The position numbers and the translations under genes were made by a program. From positions 62,001-126,000 of the forward strand of contig NZ_PJRP01000011.1 in the NCBI RefSeq assembly GCF_002858765.1: a stretch of 64,000 nt of DNA, in the 5' to 3' direction. How positions within the stretch are numbered: the first letter of the stretch is position 1; each line of letters begins with the position of its first letter. The notes below the pieces were generated by a model. That model was given only the letters and a program-made list of their open reading frames with translations. It had not been told where the DNA came from and made no database searches. This DNA comes from Cupriavidus pauculus (GTDB lineage: Bacteria; Pseudomonadota; Gammaproteobacteria; Burkholderiales; Burkholderiaceae). Positions 32,044-39,368 of this stretch are shown here, in pieces.

Positions 32044-33369
32044 CCGAACGAACCTTGCTCGCCTCGATCGATCATCAACTGATCGGTACGCTGCACGAGA
32101 ATCAGAATATTTGGGCGTTCGAATACCATTCCGATTGGCTTGCCAACGGCAATCGGTTTGCGCTGAGCCCGCACCTTCCCCTTGAAGCTGCGAAGCAGGT
32201 GGACGGTGCCACCACGCGCCCGTGCCAGTGGTATTTCGATAATTTGCTGCCCGAAGAGAAAGTGCGCGAGTTGCTCGCCAGCGACGCAAAGCTCCCTGAC
32301 GTGAGCGACGCTTTTGCGCTTCTTGCGTACTATGGGCGCGAATCTGCCGGTTCAGTCACCCTATCCGCCCCTGACCTATACGGTCAGCAAGATAAGGAGG
32401 CCACGCTTCGTCTCCTCGGAGATGAAGAGTTGAATCAGCGGATCCTCAACCTTCCCAAAATTCCGCTGACGCACGATGCTCCCAAGAAAATGTCGCTGGC
32501 CGGGACGCAGCACAAGCTTCCAGTTGTGTTGCGAGACGGGCTACTTTACGAGCCCAGCGGTGGGGCTGTTTCAACCCACATTCTGAAGCCAGATCACCCC
32601 GAGGCAGCAGATTTCCCCCATTCAGTGGCAAACGAGTGGTTCATCATGACACTCGCAGGTCTCGTAGGATTGGACGTCCCCAAAGTGACTCGCCGCTACG
32701 TCCCCCGCTCCCATTTACCTGGTCGAGCGGTTCGACCGGGTGGATAAGGATGGTTCCATTTTTCGCCAACACGCGATTGACGGCTGCCAAATGCTGAATC
32801 TCGCGCCGACACGCAAATATGTGGGTTGGTCCTTGGAAGCGCTCTCACAGCTCGCTGAGGGTTGCCGCGCGCCGGCGCCCGCAAGGCTGCGAATCTTCCG
32901 TTGGCTGGTCTTTTGCGTGGTTGTTGGTAATGGTGACTCTCACCTGAAAAACCTGAGCTTCCTCGTGGATGACAACGGCGTTGCGCTGTCGCCCTTCTAT
33001 GACCTGCTGTGCGACGCGGTATATGACACGAAGAGCTTCGCGGAAAAGCCTCGCTGGCCGGATCTGTCTGAGTTCACGTCGGATGTCCGTGGCGCGAAAC
33101 GATACGTCGACTTTAGTCGAACGTTACTTGAGGGCGCTGGCGAAGAGTTGGGAATTCACCGGGCGACTGCTTCTCGCCAAATCGACGAGTTGCTCCGGAA
33201 GATCCCGGCACAAGTCGACGCGCTACTCGCACTCGTACAAAAGGAGAACGGTGCGCTCGGTGCGACGCACCCCGAGATCATTGCAACGCTGGCAGGTGAG
33301 TGGCGACTGTTGTTGGCGATTCGTCACATCACTATTAGAGAAATGGTCGAAAAACTCTTCACGACTTGA
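32040..33369 (+). pseudogene. hipA: hipA serine/threonine kinase toxin, broken by a one-base insertion
   Basis: Two frames together give a full HipA (about 442 residues, the family size). Frame 1 (32040-32747) has the N-terminal domain and the SLAGTQHKLPVVL loop. Frame 2, joined after the five-C run at 32702-32706, continues with APIYLVERFDRVDKDG, the kinase motif VVGNGDSHLKNLSFL near 32930, and the C-terminal helices. Removing one C restores V-P-A-P-I-Y-L-V-E-R-F across the join. As read, the first product ends 15 codons past the shift and lacks the catalytic half. A GTG at 32740 could start the C-terminal half alone but would lack the N-lobe. Recent mutation, phase variation or a sequencing error are all possible. 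Confidence 0.88.
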
Positions 33370-33696
33370 TACGGCTAGCAAGCAATTCCTTGCGTTTCGG
33401 TCGTTTTGTTTGGATGCTTTCGCGGCCGGGCAGTCGATGCGGGTGAGCAAGCTCGTGCTGATGGATGCATCGATTCCCGGTGTCGGCCCGCGGGAAGAAA
33501 TTCTCAAAAGCCCTCGGCTCTGGCTTTAGGTCCACAACCAATCCGCTCTATCCATCGACGGATATCCCTCGGATCGGCGGTTGTCGAGATGCCGTCTGAA
33601 CCCAAAGAGGCGGCAACCTGAGAGTGCCGCTATGCGTCCATCCGCGGTGCGGAAGCGCTGTATGTCATGCAGGGCGTGACAAAGGGTTCCAGACGC
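33370..33696 (+). other. Intergenic stretch after hipA, no gene supported
   Basis: About 330 bases with only short, unconvincing frames on either strand. It ends at the hairpin that terminates the minus-strand RNA candidate. Confidence 0.4.
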
Positions 33697-33723
33697 ACAA
33701 AAGCCCGCTCGGCGAGCGGGCTT
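33697..33723 (-). terminator. Rho-independent terminator on the minus strand
   Basis: Inverted repeat AAGCCCGCTC / GAGCGGGCTT with a short GC loop; on the minus strand it is followed by TTTTG. There is no T run on the plus-strand side, so it serves minus-strand transcription. Confidence 0.7.
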
Positions 33724-33768
33724 CAGGCGGCCACCAGTCAGACTGGGGTGACCTCGTAGGCTAGGCCT
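33697..33768 (-). ncRNA. Candidate small RNA with promoter, three hairpins and terminator
   Basis: No protein frame fits, but the minus strand carries the parts of a compact RNA gene. Downstream of a promoter-like pair the roughly 72-base transcript can fold into AGGC-CUA-GCCU, a 7-bp stem GGUCACC / GGUGGCC with an inner AGU/ACU extension, and a terminator hairpin GCCCGCUC / GAGCGGGC ending in UUUU. I do not recognise the family. It lies alone in a 700-base gap between hipA and a small exported protein, so its target is unknown. Confidence 0.45.
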
Positions 33769-33774
33769 GACGAC

Positions 33775-33803
33775 ATTATTGTCCGTGGGGCCGCGCCTGT
33801 CCA
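33775..33803 (-). promoter_or_regulatory. Sigma70-like promoter for the small RNA candidate
   Basis: On the minus strand TGGACA (33803-33798) and AATAAT (33780-33775) are separated by exactly 17 bases. A start about 7 bases further gives the RNA described at 33697-33768. A second -35-like TTGACA lies 5 bases upstream of TGGACA. Confidence 0.45.
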
Positions 33804-34097
33804 CATTCTGTCAACGCTATCTCACGGGGTAGTCAAGGCAGCGCAGCAGCGGCGCGCGTGGGGCCGCGGGGTGGGCGCGTTCCGTCCCGAGAAAACGCGC
33901 CGTGCGCCGCCACCCCCTGAAAGTACCCCGTTACGAAACAAATGTGCCACGGCCGACGCGAGGCGAACGCTTCTGCAGCCGGTTGTACCCGGCACCGGCG
34001 CCACCGGAAAAAATGACGAACACGCGGATGTCTTCGTCAAGGTAGCGACGAGCAGGCCGAAGTCGCGGGGGCCCTACGTTAGTGGGGGATGGCCTTC

Positions 34098-34433
34098 CTA
34101 TTTATTGTCTACGGGTCGCTGTGGCAGCACGGAACTGCCGAAGGTATTGCCCATTCGGTGTTCCGTCGCGGCGCGGTTATACAGGCCGAGCTGATTCGAC
34201 GGTCGATTCGCGATGGACTCCGAGCCGAGTTGCCGTTGTTCGGTCTTTGCATTGTGTGGCGGCGCCAATTGCTGCGTCAGGCAAGCGTACGAAGGCGCGC
34301 GCTCCCCGTTGACCTCCACGTCCACGCAGGCGGGTTTGGCCGGCATGTCGGGCATGTCGGCCCATGCCAGGTCGCCGACGACGATCAACGTCGCCATCAC
34401 CGCAATCCCCGCAATCCCCTCTCCATTCCACAT
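34098..34433 (-). CDS. Small exported protein, divergent from the tpsB operon
   Basis: A 111-residue protein starting at 34433 with AAGGAG 6 bases upstream. The N-terminus is a clear signal peptide (GIAGIAVMATLIVVGDLAWA), followed by DMPDMPAKPACVDVEVNGERAPSYACLTQQLAP with two cysteines that could form a disulfide, then a polar tail. I do not recognise a characterised family. It faces the tpsB gene across 231 bases, so it may share control with the secretion locus. The frame extends upstream to 34661 but without a ribosome-binding site. Plus-strand frames over the same bases are rejected because they have no comparable signal. Confidence 0.72.
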   Translation of the reverse strand: MWNGEGIAGIAVMATLIVVGDLAWADMPDMPAKPACVDVEVNGERAPSYACLTQQLAPPHNAKTEQRQLGSESIANRPSNQLGLYNRAATEHRMGNTFGSSVLPQRPVDNK

Positions 34434-34664
34434 GGCTTCTCCTTGATTTGCGTGAAGTGTCACGCCGCATTCCGTCTTCGAACATGAAGTTTTCGTGACA
34501 AACGACATATCTGCCAATGACGGACCGTCTAGGCATCTGTGCGTAACGCTGACATGAGCGCTGGTCATCATGTCTCGCGGCGTGATGCCCCCAGATAGTG
34601 TCGTCCTTGGTCGGGACCATGGCACGCGGGGCTGGCAATCGATACAAGAAGGTCGAGTCAACTC

Positions 34665-36332
34665 ATGCGAGTCAGGAAGAAGAAGGGCGTGTCACCGCCG
34701 TGGCAGGCGGTGTGCGCGGCGGTGATTGGACTGGGAACACAGGGTGCTGCGCTGGCGCAGGCCGACGGGGCAAAGCCCGACGCGGCGGCCCCTGTACAGG
34801 TGCAAAACCAGGCGCAAAGCCAGGCCGAGGGGCAGCCGGAGCGCCGCGTCGACGTCAACGAATACGTGGTGCGCGGCAACACGGTCTTGGACGTACGCGC
34901 AATCGAACGCGCGGTCACGCCCTATCTCGGGCCGTCGCGCACGCTCAAGGACATTGAGGCCGCCCGCGACGCGCTCTTGGCCGTCTACCAGGCGAAGGGT
35001 TACCAGTCCGTCTACGTAGACCTGCCCGAGCAACAGGTGACTGGCGGCATCGTCTATCTGCAGGTCAGCGAGACCCGTGTGGGCCGCGTGCGCGTGGTGG
35101 GCACAGAGTACCAATCGCCGCGCGAGGTGCGTGAGCAGGTCCCGGCGCTCGCCGAGGGTGCTGTGCCCGACTTCACGCAAGCCCAGGCGCAGCTCACTGA
35201 ACTGAACCGCAGTGGCAAGCGCCAGGTGATGCCGTTGGTCAAGCAGGGCGCGCTGCCGGGCACGATGGATGTGGACCTCAAGGTCGAGGACAGCAGCCCC
35301 TGGCGGGCAAGCCTGGGCGTGAATAACGACTACAGCGCGGACACGAAGGAGTTGCGCGCCATTGCCTCGATCGGCCACGACAACCTCTGGCAACTGGGCC
35401 ACAGCGCGTCGCTGAGCTTCTTCGGCTCGCCGCAGGACCTGAACCAGACGCAGGTGTGGTCGGGCTCGTATCTGGCGCCTATTCGCGGCACCAACTGGGG
35501 CGTGGAAGTCTCGGGCTACCTGTCCGACAGCAACGTGGCCACCGTGGGCGGTACCAACGTGCTGGGTAAGGGCCATTCCATCGGGGTGCGTGGCACCTAC
35601 ACCGTGCCGAACACCGGGGCCTGGTACCACGCACTGAGCCTGGGTGTCGATTTCAAGGACAACAAGGAAGAAACGCGGTTGGGCAACGCCGGCGACACCG
35701 TGCCGCTCAAGTACGCGCCAATCACCTTGTCGTACGCCGGTTTTACACAAACCGCGCGGGGCCAGTACGGATTGAACGTCGCGATGGTGGCCGGCACGCG
35801 CAGCTTCCTGGGCTACGGCAGCGACTACAAGGAGTTCGACTACAAGCGCTACAAGGCGTCGCCGAGCTTCCTGCTGCTCAAGGGCGATACCAACGGCACG
35901 TACAACTTTGCGGGCAACGCCCAATTGGCGTGGCGGCTGGCCGGGCAAATCACCGATTCGCCGCTCGTGTCGAGCGAACAGATCGCTGCCGGCGGCATGA
36001 ATTCCGTGCGTGGCTACCTGTCCGCCGAAAGCACGGGCGACTACGGCGTGGTGGGTTCGGTCGAAATCCGCACGCCGCCGCTGGACTTCTTTGGCAGCAC
36101 GGTCGAGGACTGGCGCGTCTACGCGTTCGCCGATGCGGGCCAGCTACGTCTGCGCGACCCGTTGCCCGAGCAGACAAGCCGCTTCTCGCTGGCGTCGGTC
36201 GGCGTTGGCACTAGCTTCCGGCTCGCGCGCTATGTCAATGGCCGGCTCGACCTGGGCATTCCACTCAAGGATGGCCAGCGTACCGAGCGCTACGACCCGC
36301 GCCTGAATTTCAGCGTCATCGCGACCTATTGA
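34665..36332 (+). CDS. TpsB outer-membrane transporter (ShlB/FhaC/HecB family)
   Basis: A 555-residue Omp85-superfamily pore of two-partner secretion (type Vb). A signal peptide (ends near GAALAQ) is followed by two POTRA domains (about 59-137, with RRVDVNEYVVRGNTVL, and about 138-212), then a C-terminal 16-strand beta-barrel with the conserved VRGY of loop 6 near residue 448 and a terminal aromatic residue (SVIATY). It exports a large TpsA exoprotein by recognising its N-terminal TPS domain. It opens the operon with the ExbB/ExbD/TonB genes (88 bases to the next start), so its likely cargo is the 4,566-residue protein at 45337-59037 rather than the ESPR-type TpsA at 59828. Confidence 0.93.
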   Translation: MRVRKKKGVSPPWQAVCAAVIGLGTQGAALAQADGAKPDAAAPVQVQNQAQSQAEGQPERRVDVNEYVVRGNTVLDVRAIERAVTPYLGPSRTLKDIEAARDALLAVYQAKGYQSVYVDLPEQQVTGGIVYLQVSETRVGRVRVVGTEYQSPREVREQVPALAEGAVPDFTQAQAQLTELNRSGKRQVMPLVKQGALPGTMDVDLKVEDSSPWRASLGVNNDYSADTKELRAIASIGHDNLWQLGHSASLSFFGSPQDLNQTQVWSGSYLAPIRGTNWGVEVSGYLSDSNVATVGGTNVLGKGHSIGVRGTYTVPNTGAWYHALSLGVDFKDNKEETRLGNAGDTVPLKYAPITLSYAGFTQTARGQYGLNVAMVAGTRSFLGYGSDYKEFDYKRYKASPSFLLLKGDTNGTYNFAGNAQLAWRLAGQITDSPLVSSEQIAAGGMNSVRGYLSAESTGDYGVVGSVEIRTPPLDFFGSTVEDWRVYAFADAGQLRLRDPLPEQTSRFSLASVGVGTSFRLARYVNGRLDLGIPLKDGQRTERYDPRLNFSVIATY

Positions 36333-36420
36333 CCGCCATTTGACCCCGAATTGATTCGCTGGGGCGCTTGCGCCTCGCATCCATACCGAATTCCGAAGAA
36401 CGCAACGGAGAACCCTTGTC

Positions 36421-38181
36421 ATGCGACGTTCCCTCCTTCTGCTGCTTGCCCTGGCGAGCACGCTCCTGCCGAGTCTGGCCCATGCCTGGTGGCAACCAGA
36501 TTGGGCCTATCGCAAGCCGGTGACGATTGATGCCGGGCCGCAAGGCGGCAATATTGGCGGCAACGCCGGCCGTACACCGGTTCTGCTGCGGCTGCATACC
36601 GGCAATTTCAGCTTCGAGGGTGTCAGCGATTCCGGCGCCGACCTCCGTTTCGTGGCCGGTGACGACAAGACCGTGCTCAACCACCAGATCGAGCAGTTCG
36701 ATCCATTGCTGGGTATCGCGCTGGTCTGGGTGGAAGTGCCCGCCGTGTCGGCCGATGGCAAGCAGCAGATCTGGATGTACTACGGCAACCCGAAGGCGCC
36801 GGCATCGGGCAATGGGCAGCGCGTGTTCGACCCGGATTTCACGCTGGTCTATCACTTTGCCGAAGGCAGCGTGCCGGCCCGTGACAGCACCGCATACGGC
36901 AACAACAGCCAGACGGCTGTGGTCGGTATCGAAGGCACCGTGATCGGCAAGGGTGCGCAGCTCGGCACGACCGCGCTGGCGCTGCCGGCCTCGCCGTCGC
37001 TGGCGGTCCAGGCCGGTGGTACGTTCACATTCTCCGCGTGGGTACGCCCTGACCAGTTGGGTCCGCAGCAACTGATCTACACCCGGCGCGACGGTGCGGG
37101 CGAGCTGCTCGTCGGTGTCGACCAGGGCGTCCCGTTCGTGCAGGTCAACGGCCAGCGCAGCAACCCTGGCCAGCCGATCCAGGCCGCCCAGTGGTCGCAT
37201 GTGGCCATTAGCGCCGACGGCAAAGCCGTCACGCTGTACGTCGGTGGCCGGTCGGCCGCGACGTTGCAGGCTGGGCTGCCCGCACTGAATTCGCATGCCT
37301 TCATCGGGGCGGACAGCGAGGGCAAGGGCGCGTTCCCGGGCGCCATCGACGAAGTCCGGGTGTCGAAGGTGGCGCGGCCTGCCGCGATGCTGCTGGCAGA
37401 CGCCGTGTCGCAAGGCGCCGATTCGCGTCTGGTGGCGTTCGGACCGGACGAGCAACAGGCGGGTAAGAGCCATTTCGGGTACATCCTCGCGGCGATGCCG
37501 CTGGACGCCTGGGTTGTCGTGGCGGTGCTGGGTCTGATGATGGCCGCCTCCTGGACCATCATGATTACCAAGGGCCGCAGCTTCGGTGCCAATGCACGCG
37601 CCAATGTGGCCTTCATGGCGCAGTTCCGTGAAGCGTCGAGCGTGTCGCTCGACCATCTGGCCAAGACGGGCCGTGTCACGGCCGATGTGAAGCAGCATTC
37701 GTCGCTCTGGCGTCTGTACGAGATCGCCGTAGACGAGCTGCACCGCCGCCATCAGATGGGCTACGACACCAACGCGGTGGGGGCGGCCACGATTGGCGCC
37801 ATCCGCGCATCGATGGATGGCGTGATGGTGCGCGAGAGCGAGCGCATGGCCAGCCGCATGAACTGGCTGTCCACCACCATCGAAGGGGCCCCGTACGTTG
37901 GCCTGTTCGGTACCGTGATCGGCATCATGCTGGTGTTCGTGGTGGCGGCCATGGCCGGTGCCGTGGACATCAACTCGGTGGCGCCGGGTATGGCTGCGGC
38001 CCTGCTGTGTACGGCCGCAGGCCTTGGCGTCGCCATTCCCGCGCTGTTTGGCTACAACTGGCTGGCCTCCCGCTCGGACGCCATCGCCGCCGACATGGCT
38101 GTGTTCGTGGACGAATTCGCCACGCGCCTGGCCGAAGAGCAGGGCGAAGGGCGTCACGCGCCTGTCCTGCAACGCGCCTGA
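36421..38181 (+). CDS. ExbB/TolQ-type proton channel fused to a DUF2341-LamG periplasmic region
   Basis: A 586-residue fusion. The signal peptide (MRRSLLLLLALASTLLPSLAHA) is followed by a DUF2341 module (WWQPDWAYRKPVTI to about residue 135) and a LamG/concanavalin-like domain (about 145-330, TFTFSAWVRPDQ, WSHVAISADGKAVTLYVGG, PGAIDEVRVSK). A membrane segment near 360-385 (AWVVVAVLGLMMAASWTIMI) leads to the MotA/TolQ/ExbB domain, with two more membrane spans in WLSTTIEGAPYVGLFGTVIGIMLVF and MAAALLCTAAGLGVAIPALFGY. Ordinary ExbB is near 230 residues and has no such ectodomain. With ExbD and TonB next door it should convert proton-motive force into motion of the TonB protein. The LamG part may contact peptidoglycan or exported glycans or proteins; this is inference. 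Confidence 0.9.
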   Translation: MRRSLLLLLALASTLLPSLAHAWWQPDWAYRKPVTIDAGPQGGNIGGNAGRTPVLLRLHTGNFSFEGVSDSGADLRFVAGDDKTVLNHQIEQFDPLLGIALVWVEVPAVSADGKQQIWMYYGNPKAPASGNGQRVFDPDFTLVYHFAEGSVPARDSTAYGNNSQTAVVGIEGTVIGKGAQLGTTALALPASPSLAVQAGGTFTFSAWVRPDQLGPQQLIYTRRDGAGELLVGVDQGVPFVQVNGQRSNPGQPIQAAQWSHVAISADGKAVTLYVGGRSAATLQAGLPALNSHAFIGADSEGKGAFPGAIDEVRVSKVARPAAMLLADAVSQGADSRLVAFGPDEQQAGKSHFGYILAAMPLDAWVVVAVLGLMMAASWTIMITKGRSFGANARANVAFMAQFREASSVSLDHLAKTGRVTADVKQHSSLWRLYEIAVDELHRRHQMGYDTNAVGAATIGAIRASMDGVMVRESERMASRMNWLSTTIEGAPYVGLFGTVIGIMLVFVVAAMAGAVDINSVAPGMAAALLCTAAGLGVAIPALFGYNWLASRSDAIAADMAVFVDEFATRLAEEQGEGRHAPVLQRA

Positions 38182-38196
38182 AGCGGAGCCGCAATC

Positions 38197-38607
38197 ATGG
38201 CAAACGCAAACAGGTTCGGCGTGCGCAAGCGCAGCGGCGGCATCAACATTACGCCGTTCGTCGACGTCCTGCTGGTGGTGCTGGTGATTTTCATCCTGAC
38301 CAGCAACGCGAGCATTCCGGGCATCAAGGTGGATCTTCCGAAGGCGAGCGCGTCGGTCGCGCTGGAGAAGCCCAAGACCAAGGCGATTACCGTCGACAAC
38401 GCGGGCCAGGTGTTCCTGGACGCCTATCCGGTGTCGCTGGCCGAACTGGAGGAGCGGCTGCGGACTGAGAAGGCGCTGACACCGGATTTTCCGGTCATCG
38501 TGCGCGGTGACGCGTCGGTGCAGTACGCGAAGGTGGTGGAGGTGCTCGACTTGCTGCGCAGGATCGATCTCAACCAAATCGGTCTGGTGACCGGCAAGCC
38601 GGCCTGA
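38197..38607 (+). CDS. exbD: ExbD/TolR-family energy-transduction protein
   Basis: A 136-residue inner-membrane protein. The N-terminal tail is followed by GGINITPFVDVLLVVLVIFILTSNASIPGIKVDLPKAS, which holds the conserved membrane aspartate of the proton path (PFVDVLLVVL) and the start of the periplasmic domain. The C-terminal domain (DFPVIVRGDASVQYAKVVEVLDLLRRIDLNQIGLVTG) is typical of ExbD. It lies 15 bases after the ExbB-like gene and 13 bases before the TonB-like gene, giving a compact three-gene motor module. Confidence 0.95.
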   Translation: MANANRFGVRKRSGGINITPFVDVLLVVLVIFILTSNASIPGIKVDLPKASASVALEKPKTKAITVDNAGQVFLDAYPVSLAELEERLRTEKALTPDFPVIVRGDASVQYAKVVEVLDLLRRIDLNQIGLVTGKPA

Positions 38608-38620
38608 GGGAGCGACGAGC

Positions 38621-39325
38621 GTGAACCGTCACGAACCCTCGCTGGCACCCCCGAGCCGAGCCGCGCTGCTATGGCGGCGTTGGGGCGGTATTGGCGTTGG
38701 CGCGCTGGTGCTCTGTGCGGCTGGGCTGTTGCTTTGGCACCTGCTGTCGGACACCGCCGCGACACGGCGGGAGGTGCCCAGCACGCCAATGCTGGTGCTG
38801 CCCCCACCGCCCCCTCCGCCGCCCGAGCCAGAAAAGCTCCCCGAGCCCGAACCCGTCAAGCCCGAGGTGGTGGAGCCCGAACCAAAGCCGGCCGAGCCCA
38901 CCGAAGCCCCGCAGGACGACGCGCCGCCCAGCCCGTCCCAGGATCTAGGCCAAGCCGTGACGATCGATGGCGCCGCCCAGGCGGGTAACGACGCCTTTGG
39001 CATCCAGGCCGGCGGGGGCGGTGGCATGACGGGCAGCGGTGGCGGCCTTGGCAGTCGATCGTATTCGGCCTACGTCTCGAGCGCGCTGCAGCAGGCATTC
39101 ACGCGCGACAAGCGCACGCGCCAGTTGGCATTCGACGACATCCGCATCGACCTCTGGCTCGACGCGGAGGGCCGCGTCACGCGCGCGCAGCTGGTGGGCG
39201 GCTCCGGCAGTGCCGAAGCTGACGACGCCGTGCTGGCCATGGTCCGTGATTTCCGTGCCGACGAGAAGCCGCCCGCATCGCTGCGCTTCCCGATGCGGCT
39301 GTCTATCAAGGGGCGACGGCCGTAA
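38621..39325 (+). CDS. TonB-like energy transducer
   Basis: A 234-residue protein starting at a GTG. One N-terminal membrane segment (IGVGALVLCAAGLLLWHLLS, about 25-44) is followed by a Pro/Glu/Lys-rich periplasmic spacer (about 58-110, PPPPPPPP then EPEKLPEPEPVKPEV), a glycine-rich hinge (GGGGGMTGSGGG) and a TonB C-terminal-type domain (SALQQAFTRDKRTRQLAFDDIRIDLWLDAEGRVTRAQLVGGSG..., about 150-234). It is built to span the periplasm and push on an outer-membrane partner. In this operon the available partners are the TpsB pore and the large porin; no classical TonB-dependent receptor is encoded nearby. Confidence 0.9.
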   Translation: MNRHEPSLAPPSRAALLWRRWGGIGVGALVLCAAGLLLWHLLSDTAATRREVPSTPMLVLPPPPPPPPEPEKLPEPEPVKPEVVEPEPKPAEPTEAPQDDAPPSPSQDLGQAVTIDGAAQAGNDAFGIQAGGGGGMTGSGGGLGSRSYSAYVSSALQQAFTRDKRTRQLAFDDIRIDLWLDAEGRVTRAQLVGGSGSAEADDAVLAMVRDFRADEKPPASLRFPMRLSIKGRRP

Positions 39326-39368
39326 GCGCTTGTCTGCCTGCATCCCAACAGCATTTCGATAAAGAACG

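Noticed and set aside
32740..33369. The C-terminal hipA half as an independent gene starting at GTG 32740
   Set aside because: It starts in mid-domain with no ribosome-binding site, and the missing part is present just upstream in another frame.
36316..38577. A 753-codon minus-strand frame opposite the ExbB and ExbD genes
   Set aside because: The plus strand has a signal peptide, membrane spans and family motifs; the antisense frame is a His/Arg-rich shadow.
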